Below are positions 42,579 to 50,455 of a stretch of DNA of 64,000 nt, piece by piece. Made by a program: the position numbers and the translations under genes. Each line of letters starts with the position of its first letter. The stretch's first letter is position 1. The notes under the pieces were generated by a model that searched no databases, had not been told where the DNA came from, and worked only from the letters and a program-made list of their open reading frames with translations. The DNA is from JAXHUE01 sp034189655 (GTDB lineage: Bacteria > Chloroflexota > Dehalococcoidia > E44-bin15). The DNA lies in assembly GCA_034189655.1 (NCBI GenBank), contig JAXHUE010000002.1:1-64000 (forward strand). Direction: 5' to 3'.

Positions 42579-45022
42579 TACTCAGCCGGCTGCTGCGGCT
42601 GTCGCGGCCCTGCCGGGCGGGTGAGGAGCACGATGAGCAGGATGAGGAGGGCGGCCCCCACTACCCCGATGATAACCCAGTACCACCACACCCACTCGAA
42701 GCCACCGGCTGCCTCTGACGCGAACACCGCCCAGCTACTGAGCTGATTGGTGGTGGCGCACACCGTCCCCGCCGAGGTGCTGACCGTCGAGGGCACTATC
42801 TCCCACGACGAGGTGCTGGTGTTGTACCTTGCCAGCGTGAGCTTGGTGGCATCGCCGCCGGCGGCATTGACGTCGGCGGAGGTGTACCTCACGCAGATGG
42901 TGACATCAGCACCCAGCGTCCCTGTGGCCGGCGAGGTGGTGATGGAGAAGTAGCTGTTGCCCACCTTGTAGCCCGTAGGGGCCACCGGTGTCGACGTTGA
43001 AGAGATGGTCACCGTGGTGCTCTGGGTGAAGGCACCCGAGGGTATGGTCAAGGTGACCCTGCTGTCGCTGGTGGTCACTGTTCCGCCCGTCGTCCCCACG
43101 GTACCTGAGCCCTGGAAGGGCGGCGTCGTGGGCGTCGCTGTCGGCGAAGGGGTAGGCGACGGTGTCGGCGAAGGGGTAGGCGACGGTGTCGGCGATGCCG
43201 TCGGCGTTGGCGAAGGAGTGGTCGTCGGCGTCGGCGTCGGCGTGGGCGTCGCTACCGGTGTCACCGTGGGCGTCACCGTCGGGGTCACTGTCGGCACCGT
43301 GGTAGGTGTCGGTGTCGGTGTCGGCGTCAGCGGGAGCGTGAGGTTCACCTTGAACTCGAAGTCCTTCTCCGCGGTGGCCTCCTCGTTGCTCCCCTTGTCG
43401 AAGGAGGAAACGGTGATGCCGTAGAACTGGCCGTTTATAAACGAGGGCAGTGCCGGCGTGGTGGAGGTGGTCACCTTCCAGTCTTCTGAGAGCTCGTTGA
43501 AGGTGCCGTCGGTGGCGGTGGCGAAGATCCAGTCCCACCACGCTGTGCCAATGTTCCCCCACTCGTCAGTGCCCCAGCCGGCGCCGTTCCACACCGGGTC
43601 GACCCCGGTATCGAAGCCATCTGCGCCCAGGTCGTGCCATATGCGCACGATGACGGCGTCTATCTCACCGGAGGCGTCCCCGGCCACGCCCTGTATGCTG
43701 GTCAGGCTGTTGTACACTATGCTGGGGATGGCGTTTATGCTGGTGTCGGGCACCGTGTCATCGTAGGTGAAGGACTCGGTGTTGGAGAGCTCAGGCGTGT
43801 TCACGCCGTCGTCGGACCTCACCTGCACCTGGTAGGTATCGCCGTCCACCCAGGTGGGAAAGCCGTCTTTCATGTCACCGGGGTCACAGGTCCAGTCCTG
43901 CTGGTCGTCTCCCCACAAAGTACCAAGGGTGCAGATGGGGGCGTTGGCCCAGTCCAGGTCGCCCTCCCAGTTGTTGAGGTCAAGGTCCCAGTCATCGCCG
44001 TCCCAGTACATGTCGTTGGTCTGGTCGTATATCCTGATGCTGACGGTTGCCACCAGCTCACCGGTGCCTGGCCTGGAGGTGCCGCTGAACTGGTTTATGT
44101 AGGCGTAGTTGGGGCCGATGTACTCGGGGAGGGGGTCTACGTAGGCATCGGCCGTGGTGAGCTGCTTCCTGTAGGTGAAGGTCTTAACCTCATCGACGAA
44201 GTCCCTGTTGTCCGCCCCATCGGCGGTCTGGGCGTCAATGGAGTACATGTAGCCGTTGTACCAGTCGGGCAGGGGCGGGGTGGTGTTGGTGGCTATGCGC
44301 CACGACGTGGTGCCCGCCGTCTTGATCCACACCTCGTCGGCCTGCCAGAAGCTCCCGTTCCAGCACAGGTCGTCACCGGCATCAAAGATGCCATCGGTTC
44401 CTCCAGCAGGTGAGTCCCACCATATCATGGTCCGCACCTGGTTGATGGTGCCTGGGGAGTTGTCGGCAGCGGTACCCTCGACCTCGGTGAGGGAGTAGAT
44501 GGTGTCGGCGAAGGTGGTGGTGAAGCTCACGTCCGGCAGCTCATCGTCTAAGGTGAAGGTGCCGGAGGACGGGCTGTTGTCCACGTAGCCGTCATCGTCC
44601 ACCGCCCTGGCGTACACCGTGTAGCCCTTGCCGTTGGTCAGGTCTGTCTGCAGCATCCCTGCACCGGTGGTGAAGTCCCAGTCCCACTGGTTGTCTCCCC
44701 AGTTGGGGCCGGGGGCTATATCGTTCCACAGGTCGGGGTCATTCACCCAGGCGGTGCCGCCATCGTCCCAGCGGTAGCCGTCGTGGTTGCGCACGATCTG
44801 TACCTGGACAAAGTCGATGGTGCGCGGCGCCTCGCAGATGGACGTGCCCGAGATCATGGGAACGTCGTTGGTGAAGGCGGGCAGTGGGTCCATGTAGGTG
44901 TTCGGCGGTGTCACCGCCTCTGCCGGCCCGGAGCGGGCCAATGGCAGCGCCACGGCCACCAGTGCGAATAGCATGACTACTGCAATCGTGACGCGCCACC
45001 AGGAACCAGACATACTGTTCAT
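42551..45022 (-). CDS. Large modular cell-surface protein with Thr/Pro linker and C-terminal membrane anchor
   Basis: An 823-residue protein. Residues 9-36 form a signal peptide; four related modules of about 120 residues follow (about 40-165, 166-290, 291-430, 431-560), each built of Trp/Asp/Gly-rich strands such as YWDGDDW and ending near FTYDDTVPDTS-like hinges. Residues 562-635 are a Thr/Pro linker, 640-770 a ZU5-like domain (TIPSGAFTQSTTVTIS), then a membrane helix (about 772-800) and an acidic EEEEEF tail. It is probably anchored outside the cell with its repeats exposed. A long leader and separate promoter precede it. I do not recognise the repeat family. Confidence 0.85.
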   Translation of the reverse strand: MNSMSGSWWRVTIAVVMLFALVAVALPLARSGPAEAVTPPNTYMDPLPAFTNDVPMISGTSICEAPRTIDFVQVQIVRNHDGYRWDDGGTAWVNDPDLWNDIAPGPNWGDNQWDWDFTTGAGMLQTDLTNGKGYTVYARAVDDDGYVDNSPSSGTFTLDDELPDVSFTTTFADTIYSLTEVEGTAADNSPGTINQVRTMIWWDSPAGGTDGIFDAGDDLCWNGSFWQADEVWIKTAGTTSWRIATNTTPPLPDWYNGYMYSIDAQTADGADNRDFVDEVKTFTYRKQLTTADAYVDPLPEYIGPNYAYINQFSGTSRPGTGELVATVSIRIYDQTNDMYWDGDDWDLDLNNWEGDLDWANAPICTLGTLWGDDQQDWTCDPGDMKDGFPTWVDGDTYQVQVRSDDGVNTPELSNTESFTYDDTVPDTSINAIPSIVYNSLTSIQGVAGDASGEIDAVIVRIWHDLGADGFDTGVDPVWNGAGWGTDEWGNIGTAWWDWIFATATDGTFNELSEDWKVTTSTTPALPSFINGQFYGITVSSFDKGSNEEATAEKDFEFKVNLTLPLTPTPTPTPTTVPTVTPTVTPTVTPVATPTPTPTPTTTPSPTPTASPTPSPTPSPTPSPTPSPTATPTTPPFQGSGTVGTTGGTVTTSDSRVTLTIPSGAFTQSTTVTISSTSTPVAPTGYKVGNSYFSITTSPATGTLGADVTICVRYTSADVNAAGGDATKLTLARYNTSTSSWEIVPSTVSTSAGTVCATTNQLSSWAVFASEAAGGFEWVWWYWVIIGVVGAALLILLIVLLTRPAGPRQPQQPAEYYDEEEEEF
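43120..43339 (-). repeat. Thr-Pro coding repeat inside the surface protein
   Basis: A stretch of short degenerate direct repeats (GTCGGCGAAGGGGTAGGC and GTCGGCGTC variants on the plus strand) encodes the Thr/Pro/Ser linker of the surface protein. Such repeats can change length by slippage. On the opposite strand they give a meaningless Gly-Val repeat. Confidence 0.8.
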
Positions 45023-45188
45023 CTTTCCTCTCCTTTCAGCCGTTTGAAGCCCTTCTGCTCACAAAGAGGGCCGAATGTCCGGTGCGCGAGATGGGCACGT
45101 CGACACTCAGCTCCAGAATTGCTCCTCCAGCTTTGAGAGATTGGAGCCAATATAGGGGGCTTCATAGACCCAAATTCCATATTCTATC

Positions 45189-45217
45189 CTTTTACCACAT
45201 ACAAAGCTAAATGTCAA
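45189..45217 (-). promoter_or_regulatory. Promoter of the surface protein gene, with 160-nt leader
   Basis: Minus strand: perfect TTGACA (45212-45217), 17-bp spacer, TAAAAG (45189-45194). The region 45107-45290 is clearly more AT-rich than its surroundings. The 160-nt leader can fold (for example CTCC/GGAG around 45120) but matches no riboswitch I know. Confidence 0.65.
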
Positions 45218-45291
45218 CACCTTTGGGGAGGGAATCGCCCCATATTTTGTTCTATTTTGCGCAATTTTATCCGTGAGGCCGCCGCGCACTC

Positions 45292-45978
45292 CTACAGTTG
45301 GGCGACGAAGGCAGCGATGGCCTGGTTCACCTCGTCGGGCTGCTCGGCGAACACCATGTGGGTCCCCCCCTCGATGACCACCGCCCTGGCCCCCGGTATG
45401 TGCTCGGCGAGGTAGTGGGTGTACTTGGGCGGCGTCATCACGTCCTCGGAGCCGCACAGGGCCAGGGTGGGCACCGTGAGCTCTCCCACCCGCTCCATGA
45501 TGTCGAACTTGTTGCAGCAGCGCATGTCGTTCAAGAAGGCCGCCGCGCCGTTCTCGTAGGCCCTCCTCTTGAGCACCTCGGTGAGCTCTGGGTCGAGGGT
45601 GGCGTAGCTCTGGGCGAAGAACTCCTCCAGGATGGAGGCGTCCTGTGTGGCCTGCTCCAGCATCTCCAGGTACATGGGGTGCACCCGCAGCCGGGCGCCG
45701 CCGCCGACCAAGACCAGGCCCTTGACTGCCTGGGGATAGGCCAGGGCGTAGGTCTGGGCCACGGCGGTGCCCAGCGAGTGGCCCACCAGGCAGATTGCGC
45801 CGTAGCCCCTCTGGTCGACGTAGCCTTTGAGCCACTCCGCGTAGCCCTCGACGCTGTCGCGGAGCTCGCCCTCCGGGTGGCCGGGGAGGTCTATGGCGTC
45901 GCCGTCGGGGAAGCGCTGCACCTGGTAGCGCCAGGACTCGCGGCACCCGCCGGAGCCGTGGATGAAGATGAGCTTCAT
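45292..45978 (-). CDS. Alpha/beta-hydrolase
   Basis: A 228-residue alpha/beta hydrolase: KLIFIHGSGGCRESW (oxyanion-hole HG), LVGHSLGTAVAQTYAL with the nucleophile Ser in GHSLG, the Asp in CGSEDVMTPP and the His in EGGTHMVF complete the triad. No signal peptide. Substrate is unknown; an ester, or a C-C bond as in the MhpC group. It follows the SDR gene by 24 bp, so the two may share a substrate. ATG after AGGAGAGGAG. Confidence 0.92.
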   Translation of the reverse strand: MKLIFIHGSGGCRESWRYQVQRFPDGDAIDLPGHPEGELRDSVEGYAEWLKGYVDQRGYGAICLVGHSLGTAVAQTYALAYPQAVKGLVLVGGGARLRVHPMYLEMLEQATQDASILEEFFAQSYATLDPELTEVLKRRAYENGAAAFLNDMRCCNKFDIMERVGELTVPTLALCGSEDVMTPPKYTHYLAEHIPGARAVVIEGGTHMVFAEQPDEVNQAIAAFVAQL

Positions 45979-46002
45979 ATCTGGTCTCCTCTCCTTGCTG
46001 CG

Positions 46003-46764
46003 CTAGGCCAGGGAGCCGCCATCGACGTATATGGTCTGGCCGGTGATGTAGCTTGAGGCGTCGGAGGCTAGGAACAGGGCCACCGCCATGATCTCCTCAG
46101 GCTCGGCGAGGCGGCCCAGCGGTATCCCCGACTCGATGGCCTTGCGCATATCGGGGTTGCTCCACATGGGCTCGCTGAACCCGGTCTTCACCATGCCCGG
46201 CCCGATGGCGTTTACCCTGATGTTGTGGCGGGCCAGGTCAAGGGCCAGTATCTGGGTGAGCATGGCCACGCCGGACTTGGCAACGCCGTAGGCCCCCAGC
46301 ATGGGGGCGGCCTTGACCACGGCGGCGGTGGTGATGTTGATGATGGTGCCGCGGTTCTTCTCCATCATCACCTTGCCCGCCGCCTGGGAGCAGAGGAAGT
46401 AGCCCTTCAAGTCTACGTTCAGCACCTTGTCCCAGCCGTCCTCCCTCAAGTCCATGAGGGGGCGCATGATGTTCATGGCGGCGTCGTTGACCAGGATATC
46501 GATGGTGCCGAAGCGCTCCACGGTGCGCGCCACCAGGTTGTCCACCTCGGCCTTTATGGCGATGTTGGTCTCCACCGCGAGGGCGCGGCGGCCCAGGGCC
46601 TCCACCTCTTTGACCACGCCCTCCAGTTCGGAGAGGGTGCGGCTGGCCACCACCACGTCGGCGCCGGCCTCGGCGAAGCCCAGTGCGATGGCCCTGCCGA
46701 TGCCGCGGCTCCCTCCGGTTACGATGGCTACCTTTCCTTCCAGTGAGAGACTGGGAATGGCCAT
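46003..46764 (-). CDS. Short-chain dehydrogenase/reductase
   Basis: A 253-residue classical SDR. TGGSRGIGRAIALG binds NAD(P), NDAAMNIMRPL replaces the usual NNAG, and the catalytic Tyr-Lys is in YGVAKSG. SGIPLGRLAEPEEI and TGQTIYVDGGS follow as in FabG and glucose-dehydrogenase relatives. Substrate not defined. The Asp in NDAA instead of Asn-Ala-Gly is a mild variant. ATG follows AAAAGGAGG; it lies 123 bp after lon with no clear terminator. Confidence 0.92.
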   Translation of the reverse strand: MAIPSLSLEGKVAIVTGGSRGIGRAIALGFAEAGADVVVASRTLSELEGVVKEVEALGRRALAVETNIAIKAEVDNLVARTVERFGTIDILVNDAAMNIMRPLMDLREDGWDKVLNVDLKGYFLCSQAAGKVMMEKNRGTIINITTAAVVKAAPMLGAYGVAKSGVAMLTQILALDLARHNIRVNAIGPGMVKTGFSEPMWSNPDMRKAIESGIPLGRLAEPEEIMAVALFLASDASSYITGQTIYVDGGSLA

Positions 46765-46887
46765 GCTGACCTCCTTTTAAGATAAATTCGATATCAGATA
46801 ACCTGGCCCCCGTTGGGGCTTATGACTCCTCCCACCATGAGGTACAAAGACTCTAATGGCGGTGCCTTTCCCGGCGGGAGGGCGCTG

Positions 46888-49302
46888 TCACGGTGCCGCG
46901 GTGGTCTCGTCGGCGAAGACGACGTCGAGCACCTCGTCGATCCTCTCGACGAAGACGAACTCGAGCTCGTCCTTCACCTGCTGGGGCACCTCCTCCAGGT
47001 CCTTCTCGTTGTCCCTGGGGAGGACCACCTTCTTGATGCCGGCGCGGTGGGCGGCGAGCACCTTGTCCCTGATGCCGCCCACGGGGAGCACCTTCCCGCG
47101 GAGGGTGATCTCTCCGGTCATGCCCACGTCCTTCCTCACCTGCCTCCCCGTGACCGCCGATACCAGGGCCACGGCCATGGTGACCCCTGCCGAGGGGCCG
47201 TCCTTGGGTATTGCCCCGGCGGGGACGTGGATGTGGACGTCGCTGGCCTGGTAGAAGCCCTTCGCCGGGCCCTTCGCCTCGGCGGCATCCTCCTTGGGGC
47301 GGCGCTTCTTGCCCAGGACGCGGCCCTCGTAGAAGCGGGCGTAGGTGAGGGCGGCCTTCGCCGACTCCTGCATCACGTCCCCCAGCTTGCCGGTGAGGAT
47401 GAGGTTGCCCTTGCCCGGCACCAGCGTGGCCTCAATGAAGAGGACGTCGCCACCGGTGGGGGTCCAGGCCAGGCCTGTGGCCACCCCTATCTCGTCACCC
47501 TCCTCGGCGACCTCGTAGCGGAACCGCTTGGGGCCCAGGTAGCCGTGCAGGTCATCGGGGGATACCTGGGTGGTCTCGGCTGCCCCCTGGGCCACCTTCC
47601 TCGCCACCTTGCGACACACGGAGCCGATCTCCCGCTCCAGGTTCCGGACGCCGGCCTCCCTGGTGTAGTCCCTGATGATGCCGAGGACGGTGTCGTCGCT
47701 GAACTGCACGTTCTGCGCCGCGAGGCCGTTCTCGTGGAGCTGCCGCGGGATCAAGTACTTCTGGGCGATGTGGAGCTTCTCCAGCTCGGTGTAGCCGGGG
47801 AGCTCGATTATCTCCATCCTGTCCTTGAGCGCCGGCGGGATGGGGTCTACGATGTTGGCCGTGGTGATGAACATCACGTGGGACAGGTCGAAGGGGACGT
47901 CGAGGTAGTGGTCGGAGAAGGCGTGGTTCTGCTCCGGGTCCAGCACCTCGAGGAGGGCCGCTGCCGGGTCCCCGCGGAAGTCGGCACCGATCTTGTCCAC
48001 CTCGTCGAGCATGAAGACCGGGTTGTTGGACTCGGCGCGGCGTATGCTCTGGATGATGCGGCCGGGCAGCGCCCCCACGTAGGTCCTGCGGTGGCCGCGG
48101 ATCTCGGCCTCGTCCCTGATCCCGCCCAGGGAGAGGCGGACGAACTTGCGCCCCAGGGCGCGGGCGATGGAGTGCCCCACCGAGGTCTTGCCCGTCCCCG
48201 GTGGGCCGACGAAGCAGAGGATGGGCCCCTTCATCTCCGGGTTGAGCTTGCGCACGGCGAGGTACTCCAGTATGCGCTCCTTGACCTTGTCCAGGTCGTA
48301 GTGGTCTGTATCGAGCACCTCCTGCGCCTTGTCGATGTCGAGGCAGTCCTCGGTGCTCACCGCCCAGGGCAGGTTGATGAGCCAGTCGAGGTAGGTGCGC
48401 GATACGGTGTACTCGGCGGCGGCGGCGGGCATCTTGGCCAGGCGGTCGAGCTCGCGCTCTGCCTCCTTCTGCGCCTCGGGCGGAAGCTGGGCCTTGGCCA
48501 GGCCCTCCTTGAGCTCGTTGAGCTCCACGGTGCGCTCGTCGACCTCTCCCAGCTCCCTCTGGATGGCCTTGAGCTGCTCCCTCAAGTAGAACTCACGCTG
48601 GCTCTTGTCGATGTCCTCTTTCATCTGGGACTGTATCTTGCTGCCCAGCTCCAGTATGTCCAGCTCCCTGTTTATCAGGGTGGTGAGCCTCTTCACCCGC
48701 GCCAGGACGTCCAGTTGCTCCAGTATCTCCTGGCGCTCCTCCAGCCCCATGTTGATGTGGGCGGCGACGAAGTCGGCGAGGGCGCCGGGGTCGGTCATGT
48801 TGACGGCGGCGATGCCCAGCTCCGAGGGCAGGTTGGGGGCAAGAGAGACCACCTTCTGGAAGAGGGCACTCACGTTCCGGGCGAGGGCCTCGAGCTCGGT
48901 GCTCTGCTCGGTTATGCTTTTCAGCACCTCCACCTTTCCCTTGAGGTAGGGCTCGCTCTGGGTGACCTCCTTGATGCGGACCCGCTCCAGCCCCTGCAGC
49001 AGGGCGCGCATGGAGCCATCGGGCATCTTGAACATCTTGGAGATGACGGCCGCGGTGCCCACGGTGTAGAGGTTCTCTGGGGTGGGCTCTTTCTCGTCGG
49101 CGGCGCGCTGGGCCAGTATGGCCACCATCTTGTCGCTGGCCATCGCGTCGTCGATGAGCTTGACCATCCGCTCGTTCTCCGTGGCGATGGGGACCATCAT
49201 CGAGGGGTAGACCACGGCATCGCCGCTGGGCATTATGGGCAGCTCCTCGGGGATGGCGGCCCCCTCCGGGGGTATGGCGTCTTTCTCATTCACCGATACC
49301 AT
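46888..49302 (-). CDS. lon: ATP-dependent protease La (Lon)
   Basis: An 804-residue LonA. The N-terminal substrate domain starts ELPIMPSGDAVVYPSMMVPI; Walker A is GPPGTGKTSVGHSIARALG and Walker B is FMLDEVDKIG; the Ser-Lys dyad is Ser704 (DGPSAGVT) and Lys747. It degrades unfolded and regulatory proteins in the cytoplasm. The start lies 7 bp after hsp20, and both follow gyrA and marC. N-terminal loop PSGDAVVYP replaces the more usual LPVLPLRDVVVFP pattern. Confidence 0.97.
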   Translation of the reverse strand: MVSVNEKDAIPPEGAAIPEELPIMPSGDAVVYPSMMVPIATENERMVKLIDDAMASDKMVAILAQRAADEKEPTPENLYTVGTAAVISKMFKMPDGSMRALLQGLERVRIKEVTQSEPYLKGKVEVLKSITEQSTELEALARNVSALFQKVVSLAPNLPSELGIAAVNMTDPGALADFVAAHINMGLEERQEILEQLDVLARVKRLTTLINRELDILELGSKIQSQMKEDIDKSQREFYLREQLKAIQRELGEVDERTVELNELKEGLAKAQLPPEAQKEAERELDRLAKMPAAAAEYTVSRTYLDWLINLPWAVSTEDCLDIDKAQEVLDTDHYDLDKVKERILEYLAVRKLNPEMKGPILCFVGPPGTGKTSVGHSIARALGRKFVRLSLGGIRDEAEIRGHRRTYVGALPGRIIQSIRRAESNNPVFMLDEVDKIGADFRGDPAAALLEVLDPEQNHAFSDHYLDVPFDLSHVMFITTANIVDPIPPALKDRMEIIELPGYTELEKLHIAQKYLIPRQLHENGLAAQNVQFSDDTVLGIIRDYTREAGVRNLEREIGSVCRKVARKVAQGAAETTQVSPDDLHGYLGPKRFRYEVAEEGDEIGVATGLAWTPTGGDVLFIEATLVPGKGNLILTGKLGDVMQESAKAALTYARFYEGRVLGKKRRPKEDAAEAKGPAKGFYQASDVHIHVPAGAIPKDGPSAGVTMAVALVSAVTGRQVRKDVGMTGEITLRGKVLPVGGIRDKVLAAHRAGIKKVVLPRDNEKDLEEVPQQVKDELEFVFVERIDEVLDVVFADETTAAP

Positions 49303-49309
49303 GGCTGTA

Positions 49310-49768
49310 TCACCTCTCGGCCTCGCTGTTGGGGGCCGTCGCCTTGATGGTCCGCCTCTGGACGGTCTTGGGGAGGCGGACCTGCAGGAGGCCCTCCCGG
49401 TACGATGCCCTGGCCTCGTCCGCGGCCACCGCGGTGGGCAGCAGGAAGGCGCGCTCGAAGGCCCCCTTGTCGATCTCCATCTGGAGGTATGTCCTCTTGG
49501 GGTCCGCGGTGGGCTCTCTCCTCATCCCCTTGATGGCCAGCATGTTGCCCTCTACGGTGATGGTGATGTCCTCTTCGGCCACGCCGGCGATCTCGGCGAT
49601 GAGCACCACCTCGTCCGCGGTCTCGTAGATATCGATGTTGGGCTCCCACGCCCGCGGTGAGAAGCGCACCAGCGGCGGCTTGCGGGCTGACATGTTGTCC
49701 AGGAGCTGCTCCATCTCCCGGTACATGCTGTCGATGTGGACGTACCAGTCGCGGCGAAGCTGCATCAT
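49310..49768 (-). CDS. Small heat shock protein, Hsp20 family
   Basis: A 152-residue alpha-crystallin-domain chaperone. The domain runs from about residue 37 (PNIDIYETADEVVLIAEIAG) to 125, with GVAEEDITITVEGNMLAIKG and the conserved ASYREGLLQVRLPK. The second of two adjacent ATG codons and the first are both possible; the first (49768) is six bases after GGAGG. The frame extends to 49804 without Shine-Dalgarno support. It is followed by lon within 7 bp, pairing holdase and protease. Confidence 0.94.
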   Translation of the reverse strand: MMQLRRDWYVHIDSMYREMEQLLDNMSARKPPLVRFSPRAWEPNIDIYETADEVVLIAEIAGVAEEDITITVEGNMLAIKGMRREPTADPKRTYLQMEIDKGAFERAFLLPTAVAADEARASYREGLLQVRLPKTVQRRTIKATAPNSEAER

Positions 49769-49820
49769 AGCTATCCTCCCGTCTGTGCTGCGTACCTGTG
49801 GCATCCTGGCCGTGGGGGCG

Positions 49821-50429
49821 TCATCCCACTCCCAGGGCCTCCATCATGCCCACTACCCCCTCGCGCACCATCTTTATGGCGATGGCGGCGAGCAGGAGGC
49901 TCATTATCTTGGACAGGGCGTCCATACCCGACGCCCCGAGGAATCTCGCTATCCTGTTGGCCTGGGCGAAGATGAGCCAGGCGATGGCCATGTTGACGAT
50001 GAAGGCACCGAGGACGATGAGCGCGCTGTACTCCCCGCTTAAGAGCAGGAGGGTAGTGAGGACCGCAGGTCCGACGATGAGGGGGGTGCCCAGTGGCACC
50101 ACGCCCACCGTCTCGCGCGCGGCCGCGGTATCCACGTCCACCATCCTCCCCCGGATCAGCAGGCTTATCGAGAGGGCGAGCAGGATGAGACCGCCGGCGA
50201 CCAGGAAGTCGGAGGCGCTTATCCCCAGGAGCCAGAAGACGGCCTTGCCGACGGCGATGAACCCCAGCCCCAGGGCCAGGGCGGTGAGCAGGGCGTAGCG
50301 CACGGTCTTGGCCCGCTGCGGGGCGCTCATGTGCCCGGTCATCGAGAGAAGGAAGGGCAGTGTCCCGATGGCGTCCATGGCCACGAACAGCGGGATGAAG
50401 CTCAGCAACAGGCCCTGGAGGATATCCAT
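49821..50429 (-). CDS. MarC-family integral membrane protein
   Basis: A 202-residue protein with six hydrophobic helices. LLSFIPLFVAMDAIGTLPF at the start and VPLGTPLIVGPAVLTTLLLL in the middle are the MarC/UPF0056 signature. Function is not established; the old link to multiple antibiotic resistance has been withdrawn for the E. coli protein. ATG at 50429 follows GGGGATAGGGAG, 26 bp after gyrA. Confidence 0.92.
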   Translation of the reverse strand: MDILQGLLLSFIPLFVAMDAIGTLPFLLSMTGHMSAPQRAKTVRYALLTALALGLGFIAVGKAVFWLLGISASDFLVAGGLILLALSISLLIRGRMVDVDTAAARETVGVVPLGTPLIVGPAVLTTLLLLSGEYSALIVLGAFIVNMAIAWLIFAQANRIARFLGASGMDALSKIMSLLLAAIAIKMVREGVVGMMEALGVG

Positions 50430-50455
50430 GTCTCCCTATCCCCGGAGAGGGCCCC

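Noticed and set aside
43120..43339. Possible CRISPR or tandem-repeat array
   Set aside because: Repeats are short, degenerate and in frame with a Thr/Pro linker; no spacers or cas genes.
43005..43424. Gly-Val repeat protein on the plus strand
   Set aside because: It is the reverse reading of the Thr/Pro linker of the surface protein, with no Shine-Dalgarno sequence or promoter.
45023..45182. c-di-GMP riboswitch in the surface protein leader
   Set aside because: The GEMM core (GCACAGGGCAAACC-like) and its receptor are absent.
46813..49347. An 844-codon open frame on the plus strand covering all of lon
   Set aside because: It is antisense to a perfectly conserved Lon, Gly/Val/Leu/His-rich without motifs, and explained by high GC and codon bias of the opposite strand.
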